Part shown: piece after piece, positions 27,253 through 36,800 of the stretch | Layout of the letters: each line of letters begins with the position of its first letter | How positions within the stretch are numbered: the stretch's first letter is position 1 | DNA from: Cyanobacterium sp. Dongsha4 | GTDB lineage: Bacteria; Cyanobacteriota; Cyanobacteriia; Cyanobacteriales; Cyanobacteriaceae | Assembly (NCBI RefSeq): GCF_036345015.1 | Contig: NZ_CP084098.1 | Location: 372,001-436,000 of the forward strand | Direction: 5' to 3' | DNA length: 64,000 nucleotides | The notes under the pieces: generated by a model | What the model was told of the DNA's origin: nothing | Databases searched by the model: none | The model's input: only the letters and a program-made list of their open reading frames with translations | Position numbers and translations under genes: made by a program

Positions 27253-28080
27253 CTATGATGAACTAGCCCCTTCTGCAATCGCCATTGCTTTAGAAGGAAC
27301 AAGCTGATAAACTTGGGTGAGATATTGCATAACTGCTTGAGAATCATTGTAAGGTAGGGGAATATCTCCTAAAACGTCAATAATGGTCTTATTGTCAGAA
27401 CTAGGGGTAATTACGACTAAAGAAGAATCCAAAGGCTCGTCATATTCCCAAAAATTATCAATGGATAAGGGGGCAGAAGTTTTGTGAGGGTTGGTTTTCC
27501 GTTTTGGTAAGGATTTAATTTTGCCCAATTTTTCGGGTTCAAATTCCTTGCCTGATAGTTGCAAACTACGAGATACTCTTAAAGCCTCTAAAATTTGGGC
27601 TTTGCTTCTTCCTCTTAACTGAAATATAATGAAAGGGTCTTCACTAAAGCGATCTGCTAATTGGTAATAGACGGCGGCGATATGTTTACAGGGATTAGCC
27701 TTATCTGGACAAGTACAGCGCGATCGCACATCAGCTAAGTTAAAGGGAAAAAGACTTAAGCCATTTTTGATAAAAACCTGTTCAATTTCTAAAGGCATTT
27801 CTCCCACCAATAATTGAGCAGAAAGCATCGCCTTATCTGACATCGTCGCAATCACATATCCCCAATCTTCATCGGAAAAAGCATCTAAAGCTAAAGTAAC
27901 TCGGTAGGGTTTTTCTTCTGTACCTTGTACTTGTGCAATTAATTGAGATTGCTTATTAAACTCTATGTTAAGAACATTTCCTTCTCTGGAATAGTTACGT
28001 CCTCTTTCTAACCTCTTCTTAAAACGGTATGAGTCTAGCAACTCTAGCCATTTTTCTACCCACCACTGTCTCTCAATCAT
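27253..28080 (-). CDS. SWIM zinc-finger protein
   Basis: A 275-residue soluble protein with a SWIM zinc finger at about 122-140: RCTCPDKANPCKHIAAVYYQL fits CxC-xn-CxH. The N-terminal part, RLERGRNYSREGNVLNIEF, is typical of SWIM proteins whose genes often lie near SNF2 helicases. No helicase gene is beside it here. SWIM domains bind DNA or proteins; the role is not known. It is in the same orientation as queC, 187 bp away. Confidence 0.88.
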   Translation of the reverse strand: MIERQWWVEKWLELLDSYRFKKRLERGRNYSREGNVLNIEFNKQSQLIAQVQGTEEKPYRVTLALDAFSDEDWGYVIATMSDKAMLSAQLLVGEMPLEIEQVFIKNGLSLFPFNLADVRSRCTCPDKANPCKHIAAVYYQLADRFSEDPFIIFQLRGRSKAQILEALRVSRSLQLSGKEFEPEKLGKIKSLPKRKTNPHKTSAPLSIDNFWEYDEPLDSSLVVITPSSDNKTIIDVLGDIPLPYNDSQAVMQYLTQVYQLVPSKAMAIAEGASSS

Positions 28081-28267
28081 CTTTACTCAAAAAAATTTTC
28101 TCTCTGAAGAACAAAATCAAAATTATTTCTCATACCACTAAATCTACCATGAAGATGGTGAGAATTAAGAGATTTTCATTCTATTAAAAACAATGATTAA
28201 TAGCTCTGTTTTTCTCATCATGATCAATTTTTTTTACTGTTGCCTGTTGCCCCTTGCCTACTTTCTC

Positions 28268-28927
28268 CTAACTCAAATTATACCCTTCCAATTGTTTCAA
28301 GGCTTCATCCCGAATACGACAAGAATCACAAACACCACAGGGAGTATCTCCTCCTTGATAACAAGACCAAGTTTCATCTATGGGTACATTTAAGCTAAGG
28401 GCTTTTTTGACAATATCTACTTTTGATAAATTGATGAGAGGAGCTATTAATTGAGGGGTTTTACCTTCAATACCTACTTTAGACGATAAATTTGCTAAAT
28501 TTTGAAATGCTTGTAAATATTCAGGACGACAATCAGGATAGCCAGAATAGTCAACAGCGTTAATGCCTAAATATATTGCTTCTGCAGACACAGCTTCAGC
28601 GAGGGAAAGTGCGATCGCAATAAAAACGGTATTTCTACCCGGCACATAGGTTGAGGGGATAATTTGAGGGTTCACTCCTTCTTGGGGAATGGCTAAATTA
28701 TTATCAGTCAAAGATGAACCCCCCCAAAGAGATAAGTTAACATCAATGACAAAATGTTCTTTTATTCCCAGTTTAGGGGCGAGATTTTGGGCTATTTCCA
28801 GTTCTTTGGCGTGTTTCTGCCCATAACGAAAAGAAAGAGCGATAGTATCATATCCTTGAGAAACTGCGATCGCAGCACTGGTAGCAGAGTCTAATCCTCC
28901 TGATAATAAAACAATGGCTTTTTTCAC
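28268..28927 (-). CDS. queC: 7-cyano-7-deazaguanine synthase
   Basis: QueC converts carboxydeazaguanine to preQ0 with ATP and ammonia, for queuosine and related modified bases. The 219-residue enzyme has the PP-loop SGGLDS at 9-14, the [12 protein letters not shown]-type segment ([11 protein letters not shown]), [17 protein letters not shown], and the C-terminal zinc motif with four Cys ([16 protein letters not shown]). It is complete. No other que genes are near. Confidence 0.96.
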   Translation of the reverse strand: MKKAIVLLSGGLDSATSAAIAVSQGYDTIALSFRYGQKHAKELEIAQNLAPKLGIKEHFVIDVNLSLWGGSSLTDNNLAIPQEGVNPQIIPSTYVPGRNTVFIAIALSLAEAVSAEAIYLGINAVDYSGYPDCRPEYLQAFQNLANLSSKVGIEGKTPQLIAPLINLSKVDIVKKALSLNVPIDETWSCYQGGDTPCGVCDSCRIRDEALKQLEGYNLS

Positions 28928-29026
28928 AATATTGAATCTAATTTCGATGTAAATGATAAAAATGGTTCTTCAGACTGTGGTTATGATAAATTATTTTCCA
29001 AAAAAGGTGTGACGTTGTTGGGGATT

Positions 29027-29189
29027 GGGGAGAAACGAGTTAGGAGTTAGGGGTTAGGAGTTAGGAGTTAGAGGATTAGAAGAAACTAATTCTTAAAGTG
29101 CCGAAGTTACTTACTAATTACTAATGGTTTATTACCTTTGCCCCTTGCCCTTTTAACTTTGCCCTTTTAACTTTGCCCCTTGCCCTTTT
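29027..29189. repeat. long dispersed repeat, copy B
   Basis: Gap-free match to 15397-15559 over 163 bp, with 117 bp (29073-29189) identical. It continues at its right side into the 'gatgaaaatttatcc' and AACTCAGGTTA sequence of the other dispersed repeat family (29190-29231), which copy A lacks. The spacer sits between queC and the HlyD-type gene. Confidence 0.85.
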
Positions 29190-29220
29190 CGCCATTACTT
29201 ATGGATGAAAATTTATCCTA

Positions 29221-29231
29221 AACTCAGGTTA
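29221..29231. repeat. repeat end supplying the HlyD stop codon
   Basis: AACTCAGGTTA at 29221-29231 is the right end of the dispersed repeat; its TTA (29229-29231) is the TAA stop of the minus-strand HlyD-type gene. The same arrangement holds at 17443-17453 and, with the reverse-complement left end, at 9016-9026. Confidence 0.6.
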
Positions 29232-30974
29232 TCTAACCTGTTTCAAACTTTCCACTTTTTTGGTGAATAGTTCTGTAAATAAACTTAGTACCGTGCGATT
29301 TTCCCTTACTTTTATATTGACACTAACAGACATTCCCGACTGTAAATCAGCCTCTTTACCACGAATCATTAAGTTTTGAGCATCTAATTCCACTTTGACA
29401 GGAAAACGATAAAAATTATAAATTTGATCTGGTTCTAAAGCGTCGGAAGCAACAAAATATACTTTGCCTTTAATATCTCCAAATTCGCTATAGGGAAAAG
29501 AGTCTATTCGCACATCTGCCTCTTGCCCCGGCTGAACAAAGCCAATATCCTGATTAGTAACATAAACTTCAGCAATAAGGGGATTATCAGGACCGGGATC
29601 AGGCACTATTTTTAATAGTGCTTCTGCTTGACCACTTTTTGGCACAAACCCCGGACTAGCTTGTAAATCGAATACTTCTCCTGATACAGGGGCTTTCAAT
29701 TCTTGATACTTGATAGTTTGTTGAGCGGCACTAATTTGACTATTTAACTCGGCAATACGCTTTTCATTGTCCACAACTACTTTGTTAATTTGACTGTCAA
29801 TTTCTGCGATGCGTTTTTTATTTTCGGCGATGCGATCGCGCACATCTTTTTCTGTAATAGCGATGGTATTTTGAAATTCTTGTTGTGCCTGATTAATGTC
29901 AAGTAACAGTCGAGATTTTTCTTCTTCTAATTGTTGAATTTCTGCTAAACGGGTTTGTACTTGTTGTTTTTGGTTTTCCCGTTCAATCGTACCATTAGAG
30001 CGGCGATCGACTAAATCCCTTTGACGATCTTGCACTTGTTGCTTTTGTCTTTCAATTTGTATTGTAGCTAAGGCCCCTTCTTCGGAAAGAGGTAAAATGC
30101 TTTCTAATATTTCCTTATCTATACGCAAACTTTCTTCCGCTTGAGCAATGGATTCTCTATTTCGTTGTTCTATTTCTTGTAATACTCGACGATCATTAGC
30201 TAGTTGTTTTTTTGCATCTTCAATTTGTACCTGATTTTGGTTTAATTGTTTTTCCAGTTGTTCAATTTCTAACTCTGCGGCCTTAGAGCGGGAATCTAAT
30301 TCTGCAAATGCCGCTTGTAGTCTAGCAAGTTGATCTGGTTTTAAGGATGCGATATTGGAATCTTCGGATAGTTGCATTTGATAAAGTTGATTTTCTGTCA
30401 CCAAAGCAGTGCGATTTAAGGCTAGTGCAGAAATTTCAGGGGGTAATTTTAGTCTTATGACTTCTTGTTCCACAATATTCGGGCTTAAAGGTGCATTAAA
30501 CAGGGTTCTATAAAATTTATTTTCTTGAATCAAACTATTTCTGATTTTTTGCAAAGATTCCAATTCTGCTTGACTAGCTTGAGAGTCGAACACTAATAAT
30601 GATTCACCTTTCTGGATGCGATCGCCATCTTCCACTCTGACTTCTTTTACCACCCCATTAAGAGGAGCTTGAATTTCCTTTACTGTTTGTCTTGGTTTCA
30701 ATTGCCCCTGAGCGGTTACAACTTGCTCAATTTTCGCCACAGAAGCCCAAACTACTGCAAAAGTGGTTACACCCACAATACTCCAAATTGTTGCCCGTGA
30801 CCATACAGGAGAAGGTTTTAAAATTACATCCTTTTCAAAGTTAGAAGTATCTAAATCGATAGAGCTTTCGGTTGTACCATTGCCAGAGTTATTTTCTGCT
30901 GAGGGGGTTGTTAGTAATGTATCGTTAGCATTGTTTGCTTGATATTGTTTACCATTATATTTAGATTCTGCCAT
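29229..30974 (-). CDS. HlyD-family membrane fusion protein
   Basis: A periplasmic adaptor of a type I secretion or efflux system. The 581-residue protein has a disordered N-terminus of about 50 residues, one membrane span at 61-80, a lipoyl/barrel segment (GQLKPRQTVKEIQAPLNGVVKEVRVEDGDRIQKGESLLVF), a very long coiled coil at about 150-430 rich in Glu/Gln, the second lipoyl half (KAPVSGEVFDLQASPGFV) and the beta-barrel end. Usually such genes lie next to an ABC transporter; none is present, so the partner is elsewhere. Its stop codon lies in a repeat end. Confidence 0.9.
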   Translation of the reverse strand: MAESKYNGKQYQANNANDTLLTTPSAENNSGNGTTESSIDLDTSNFEKDVILKPSPVWSRATIWSIVGVTTFAVVWASVAKIEQVVTAQGQLKPRQTVKEIQAPLNGVVKEVRVEDGDRIQKGESLLVFDSQASQAELESLQKIRNSLIQENKFYRTLFNAPLSPNIVEQEVIRLKLPPEISALALNRTALVTENQLYQMQLSEDSNIASLKPDQLARLQAAFAELDSRSKAAELEIEQLEKQLNQNQVQIEDAKKQLANDRRVLQEIEQRNRESIAQAEESLRIDKEILESILPLSEEGALATIQIERQKQQVQDRQRDLVDRRSNGTIERENQKQQVQTRLAEIQQLEEEKSRLLLDINQAQQEFQNTIAITEKDVRDRIAENKKRIAEIDSQINKVVVDNEKRIAELNSQISAAQQTIKYQELKAPVSGEVFDLQASPGFVPKSGQAEALLKIVPDPGPDNPLIAEVYVTNQDIGFVQPGQEADVRIDSFPYSEFGDIKGKVYFVASDALEPDQIYNFYRFPVKVELDAQNLMIRGKEADLQSGMSVSVNIKVRENRTVLSLFTELFTKKVESLKQVR

Positions 30975-31507
30975 GATTAATAGTTTAAGTTTAATTTAAT
31001 TGTGAATTTCGATAGTTAATTTCAGAGCGTATAGTTAGTTTAATAGATCAAAGTTAAGTTTCCTTTATATACCAATCTATTCAGGGGATTATTGTCTGAG
31101 GGGAAAAAGTAATAATTCTTAAAATGAGTAACGACTAAGGAAAAAGGTGTAAGGTGTCGGGTTGCAAGTATTTTCTATTATTTACCGACGTTACGCACTT
31201 ATTCATGTGTTAAGTTAAGGGAGGTTTCAGGCATCAGGTAACAGGTTGCAGGTAGCAGGTTTAATTTTCATAAGATTATTTTATTTTATCCAAGAATTTA
31301 AAACAAGAAAATCAATTAATATATATTTTTTGTCAATTCTTTAACCTAATACCTAACAGCTGACACCTTGCCCTCACTGAAAATTTTATGTCTAACTCAG
31401 GTAAAAATAAAACAGTTTTTGACAAAATAAAAAAAAGGATTGCTATAGTAAAAATAGAAAATGTCAAATGCTTGACATAATAAAGCAAAAAAACCTAAAA
31501 ATATTTT
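30975..31507. other. 533-bp divergent spacer between HlyD-type gene and dps
   Basis: The spacer holds both promoters. The dps side has a clear -35/-10 pair and operator-like palindrome, listed separately. Repeat material (GTTTCAGGCATCAGG, CAGGTTGCAGG and the end TAACTCAGGTAA at about 31393-31404) lies in the middle. No ORF is seen. Confidence 0.5.
31420..31478 (+). promoter_or_regulatory. dps promoter with palindromic operator-like site
   Basis: TTGACA at 31420-31425 and TATAGT at 31444-31449, spaced by 18 bp, form a good sigma70-type promoter with a start near 31456. Just downstream, ATGTCAA (31461-31467) and TTGACAT (31472-31478) form a perfect 7-bp inverted repeat with a 4-bp spacer. A repressor bound there would block initiation, or the RNA would fold as a short hairpin about 30 nt before the dps ATG. 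Confidence 0.6.
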
Positions 31508-31993
31508 ATGAACGCTAAACTATACGATACTCGTCTTGACTTAAGTACAGAAATAAGAGAAAAAGTAGTAGAAATTCTCAATCTCACATTAGCAACAACG
31601 CTGGACTTAAAAACTCAAACCAAACAAGCCCACTGGAATGTAAAAGGTAATGACTTCTTTCAACTTCATGAACTCTTTGACGAGATGGCGGGAGAATTGG
31701 AAGAATATGTGGACATGGTGGCAGAAAGAGTTACCGCATTGGCAGGAGTTGCTTTAGGCACGGCTAGAGTTGCGTCTCAAACCTCACTTTTACAAGAATA
31801 TCCGTTAGAGATTACCGCAGGTTTAGATCATGTTTCTGCTTTAGCTGATCGTTATGCTACTTATGCGGCTCATGTGCGAGAGGCTATATCTAAAACTGAT
31901 GATTTAGGCGATGCAGATACGGCAGACTTATACACAGAAATATCTCGTACTATTGATAAGCGTCTTTGGTTTTTAGAAGCTCATTTACACTAA
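31508..31993 (+). CDS. dps: Dps-type ferritin-like DNA protection protein
   Basis: A 161-residue ferritin-like protein that forms a dodecamer, oxidises and stores iron and protects against peroxide. Ferroxidase-site residues are visible as H42 (QAHWNVKG), H54 and D58 (QLHELFDEM), with the following EEYVDMVAERVTALGG-like helix (AERVTALAG). The C-terminus ETAxRxIDKRLWFLEAHL-type segment (RTIDKRLWFLEAHLH) is typical. It stands alone downstream of a strong promoter with an operator-like palindrome, consistent with stress regulation. Length is normal. Confidence 0.95.
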   Translation: MNAKLYDTRLDLSTEIREKVVEILNLTLATTLDLKTQTKQAHWNVKGNDFFQLHELFDEMAGELEEYVDMVAERVTALAGVALGTARVASQTSLLQEYPLEITAGLDHVSALADRYATYAAHVREAISKTDDLGDADTADLYTEISRTIDKRLWFLEAHLH

Positions 31994-32155
31994 TTCCAAC
32001 TTTTTAAGGTTTAAAGTGGTAGGGGTTGAATATATTCAACCCTTACGGGCAATTTCTTTTTTATCTTAACTCCTAACTCCTAACTCAAATGATTGCCCCT
32101 TGCCCTTTTAACTTTGCCTATTGTCTAAGAAAATAAAAAGCCTAATAATTTCTAT

Positions 32156-33742
32156 TTACTGCTCAATGATAATTACAGGAATAGGACTTGATTCTAAAAC
32201 TGTTTGAGAAACAGAACCAATTAAAATATCATGCCAGTTTTTATGTCCTCTTTTGCCCATAATTATTTCTTTTACCCGAAATTCTTGACTAACTCTTAAT
32301 ATTTCTTCTGTTATTACCCCTTCTACGATTAAAAGTTGATAGTTTATATCTGCTAGTAATGTGGTGATTTTCTCCTTCAAATTCTCTAAGTTATTATTCT
32401 GACTATCATCAATAATATGCAATACTATCACTTCAGCATTGCTACGACGGGCTATTTCTGCGGTTTTTGTTAAAACAGGAGTGGTTAAAGGGGAATCATC
32501 GATCGCACTTAGTAATATAACATGATCATCAACAGATACTTTGGTGGGATCAACTTCACCCTTAGTTAATAAAAGAGGTGCAAAAGTGGGAATCGCCCAT
32601 GCACCAAGGGGGGCTGTAACTAAAATTGATAAGGCGGCTATGGCTAATATTTCTTCTCCTCCTGTAATGCCTTGTGCTAAAGGAATAGATGCGATCGCAG
32701 CTTGTACAGTGGCTTTAGCGGAGTTACCCGCAAGGAGAAAGAGTTTTTCTTTTTGATTCCAGTTGCTTTTCCATGTGGAGAGATACCAACCAGCCATTCT
32801 ACCGATTAAAGTGCCAAGAATTATTATTATTAATCCTTTTCCAAAACTGCTACCTAAAACATTAAGGGGAATGGTTGCCCCCAATAAGACAAACAAGAAA
32901 ATTTGGGCTACTTGCCATAAAACATCAAAACCATTGCGTAAACAACGGGCTAAAGGAGAAGAAAATTCAATTAAGAAAAATCCTGTTGACATTACCGCCA
33001 GATAACCAGAGAAAAAGTTATATCTCTCACTTATAATCACCAAAAATAAAGTCAAGCAACCCGTAACTATTGTTTCTTGCAAGGTATTTTCAGTTAACTT
33101 CTGCTTAACTATCAACCACACTAAAATCTTACTAGCTAACCAACCGATAACAACACCGCCGATAATTTGCCCTGAAAATTGCAACGGCAACCATTGCCAC
33201 CCCAGATTATTCCCATCCCTAGTCAATAAGCCCATCAATAGACTAAAAATCAACAATAACAAAACATCAGATAAAGCACTTCCCGTTAAAATTGCATCAG
33301 GTATCCCTTTTTTTACTCCCCAACCTAAACTCTTTAACCGTAACATCCCCGGCACTATTACCGCAGGAGATTCCGCCCCTAAAATACATCCCAATAACAA
33401 TCCTGTCACCCAATCAAAATCCAAAAATATCACCGCTAAAATAGAAACTGCGATCGCCTCTCCTAAAGCGGGTAGAATGCCCAATCTTAAAGCAACAGAG
33501 CCTTGTGATTTTAACTTTTGTCGATCTAAACCTAACCCCGCTTTCATCAAAATAATAACAACAGCAATTACCCTTAAATCATCGGCAGACTGCAATATAT
33601 TATTACTTAGAAGATTTGTAACTTGATTACCGAGAAGAATCCCAGTGAAAATCATAGCAACTAAAGGAGGAATCTTGAGACGACGGGCAAATTCTCCCCC
33701 AAAGTAACCGAATCCAAGAATTAGTAGAATATCTTGTAACAA
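32156..33742 (-). CDS. cation:proton antiporter with C-terminal UspA domain
   Basis: An inner-membrane Na+/H+ or K+/H+ antiporter, 528 residues. About twelve hydrophobic segments fill residues 1-390, including the core GCILGAESPAVIVPGMLRL and PDAILTGSALSDVLLLLIF, where the acidic residues of the family lie. From about 395 a universal-stress-protein domain follows (VDDHVILLSAIDDS ... EIIMGKRGHKNWHDILIGSVSQTVLESSPIPVIII) with the G-x2-G-x9-GS/T type nucleotide motif. It starts with a TTG; the preceding frame offers no ATG. It is divergent from the oxoprolinase-like gene. Ion specificity is not visible. Confidence 0.87.
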   Translation of the reverse strand: MLQDILLILGFGYFGGEFARRLKIPPLVAMIFTGILLGNQVTNLLSNNILQSADDLRVIAVVIILMKAGLGLDRQKLKSQGSVALRLGILPALGEAIAVSILAVIFLDFDWVTGLLLGCILGAESPAVIVPGMLRLKSLGWGVKKGIPDAILTGSALSDVLLLLIFSLLMGLLTRDGNNLGWQWLPLQFSGQIIGGVVIGWLASKILVWLIVKQKLTENTLQETIVTGCLTLFLVIISERYNFFSGYLAVMSTGFFLIEFSSPLARCLRNGFDVLWQVAQIFLFVLLGATIPLNVLGSSFGKGLIIIILGTLIGRMAGWYLSTWKSNWNQKEKLFLLAGNSAKATVQAAIASIPLAQGITGGEEILAIAALSILVTAPLGAWAIPTFAPLLLTKGEVDPTKVSVDDHVILLSAIDDSPLTTPVLTKTAEIARRSNAEVIVLHIIDDSQNNNLENLKEKITTLLADINYQLLIVEGVITEEILRVSQEFRVKEIIMGKRGHKNWHDILIGSVSQTVLESSPIPVIIIEQ

Positions 33743-33831
33743 TTATTAAGTATCAATATAAGTCTTTATCATATAGTAATCCTAAATCATTTTGTCTATT
33801 AATTTTCTCTTATTTTCAAACTACTGAAATC

Positions 33832-36800
33832 ATGAATAATTCCATACTAAAAAAAAGAAAATGGCAATTTTGGATTGATAGAGGGGGAACTTTTACTGAT
33901 ATAGTAGCCCTTACCCCTGAAAATGAGATTATCACTCATAAACTATTATCGGAGAATCCCGAACATTATCAATCTGCCCCCATTGAGGGTATTAGGCAAA
34001 TTCTCCAGATTCCCCATGAGCAACCTTTACCCATTGATAATATAGAAGTGATAAAAATGGGGACAACGGTGGCTACTAATGCTTTACTAGAAAAAAAAGG
34101 CGAACCAGTTATCTTAGTTATTAATCAGGGTTTTAAGGATGCTTTAAGGATTGGTTATCAAAATCGCCCCGATATTTTTGCCCGTCATATCATTTTACCT
34201 GAAATGTTGTACCAAGATGCGATCGCAGTTCAAGGACGTTTTTCCTCTACGGGAGAAGAATTACAACCCCTCAATTTACCCCAAGTCGAACAAGATTTAC
34301 AACAGGCTTATGATCAAGGTTTTCGCAGTTGTGCTATAGTTTTACTCCATAGTTACCGTTATCCTGATCATGAATTGCAAATAGGTGCGATCGCATCTAA
34401 AATAGGATATACACAAATATCATTATCCCATCAAACCAGTAACTTAATGAAGCTAGTGAGTCGGGGAGACACTACCGTAGTTGATGCTTACCTTTCCCCC
34501 GTCTTACGGCGATACATCCAACAGATATATTCAGCCTATACTAACAATGAAATATTGTCATTCCGAGCGAATGCGAAGGAATCTCAACCATCATTAATGT
34601 TTATGCAATCCAACGGCGGATTGGTTGACAGTAAATACTTTCAAGGTAAGGATAGCATATTATCAGGACCTGCGGGAGGAATTGTCGGTGCAGTCAAAAC
34701 CTCACAACAAGCAGGATTCAATAAAATTATTACCTTTGATATGGGAGGCACTTCCACCGATGTTGCTCACTATGCAGGAGAATATGAGAGGAATTTCGAG
34801 ACAGAAGTGGCAGGAGTAAGAATCTGCACTCCCATGATGGCAATTCACACCGTAGCGGCAGGAGGAGGCTCAATTTGCCATTTTGACGGTGAAAGATACC
34901 GAGTAGGTCCAGAATCAGCAGGGGCGAACCCCGGTCCTGTATGCTATGGTAAGGGGGATAAACTAACCATCACCGACTGTAATTTATTATTAGGTAAAAT
35001 TCAAGGGGATTTTTTCCCGAAAGTATTTGGTAAAAATGCCAATGAACCCTTAAACTTAAGTTTAGTAGAAAAACAATTTCAGCAGTTAAAAGCAACTATT
35101 AAAACTGAGATAAAACTGGAAGAAATCGCCCAAGGATTTTTAACCATTGCTGTCGAAATCATGGCAAATGCAATCAAAAAAATATCTCTACAAAAAGGCT
35201 ATGATGTCAGTGAATATGCCCTTTGTTGTTTTGGTGGTGCAGGAGGGCAACACGCCTGTTTAATTGCCGAAAATTTGGGCATGAAAACTATTATTATTCA
35301 TCCCTTTGCTGGAGTTTTATCCGCCTATGGTATTGGTTTAGCAGAAATCATCATTATCAAAGAAAAAAGCCTTAATCTTAACTTTAATCTCGATGTTATT
35401 GAAGATATAAAAAAAGAATATAAACTATTGGAAATAAAAGCATATAAAGACTTAGAAAAGCAAATTAATAGAGAAAATAGCCATTATCAAACTAACTTAA
35501 AAATCTATCTCAAATATCAAGGCACAGATTTTAGTTTACCCATTAACTTTAACGAAAATTATATAATAATAATCGAAGAATTTAATCAAATCCATAAACA
35601 AAGATATGGCTTTATTCTTCCAGAAAAACAGTTAATTATCGAAAAAATTTCCCTAGAATTAATATCTCCTACTTATAGAGAAAATCATCAACCATTAACC
35701 AATAAGATTAACTCTCATGCTCAACCCATTACCACCGTGAAAATGTATAGTAAAAATCAGTGGTATGATACCCCAGTTTATGAGAGAAATAATTTATCTG
35801 TTAATCAAAAAATAATTGGTCCAGCTTTAATTATAGAATCCACTGGCACAAATGTCATTGAAAAAGGATGGCAAGGAAAAATTAACAATAATGGGCATTT
35901 AATCTTAACTTATTTAGAAAATCAATCAGATTCAAATATTAATCATCAAGACATAGCAAAACCTGATCCTATTTTACTAGAAATTTTTAATAACCTATTT
36001 CGTTTTATTGCCGAAGAAATGGGCATAACTTTACAAAATACTAGCTATTCAGTAAATATAAAAGAGAGACTAGATTTTTCCTGTGCAATTTTTGATTCTC
36101 AAGGGGAATTAGTGGCAAATGCCCCTCATATTCCTGTCCATTTAGGCTCAATGAGTGAGAGTGTTAAAGCCTTAATTAATGATGAGAAAATAACCATAGA
36201 AAAAGGAGATGTTTATTTAACCAATAATCCCTATAATGGCGGTACTCATTTACCAGATATAACTGCCATTACTCCAGTTTTTATTAATGATAATGCAAAA
36301 CCTAATTTTTATGTTGCCTCCCGTGGACATCATGCGGATATTGGGGGTATAACTCCTGCTTCCATGCCTTCTTATAGTACCAATATTGAAGAAGAAGGAA
36401 TTTTAATCGATAATTTCTGTTTAATTAAAAATGGTCAATTACAAGAGCAAGAATTGCAAGATTTATTAACAAATCATGCTTATCCTGTGAGATATTATCA
36501 ACAAAATTTAGCGGATTTAAAAGCCCAAGTTGCCGCTAATAAAAAGGGAGTTAAAGAATTAATTAATCTAGTTAATAAGTATGGTTTAGAAACTGTCAAT
36601 AATTATATGCAGTTTGTTCAAGATAATGCAGAAAAATGTGTTAAAAAAGCCATTAAAAATCTGAGTAATGGTAGTTATGCTATTAATTTAGATAATGGGG
36701 CAAAAATTCAAACTAAAATAACTATCAATCAGGAAAATTTAACGGCAAATATTGATTTTACTGGCACATCTGCTCAACAAAATAATAATTTTAATGCCCC

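Noticed and set aside
28193-28393. Small plus-strand ORF with a hydrophobic start
   Set aside because: It mostly overlaps the 3' end of queC in antisense and ends inside it; no family is recognised.
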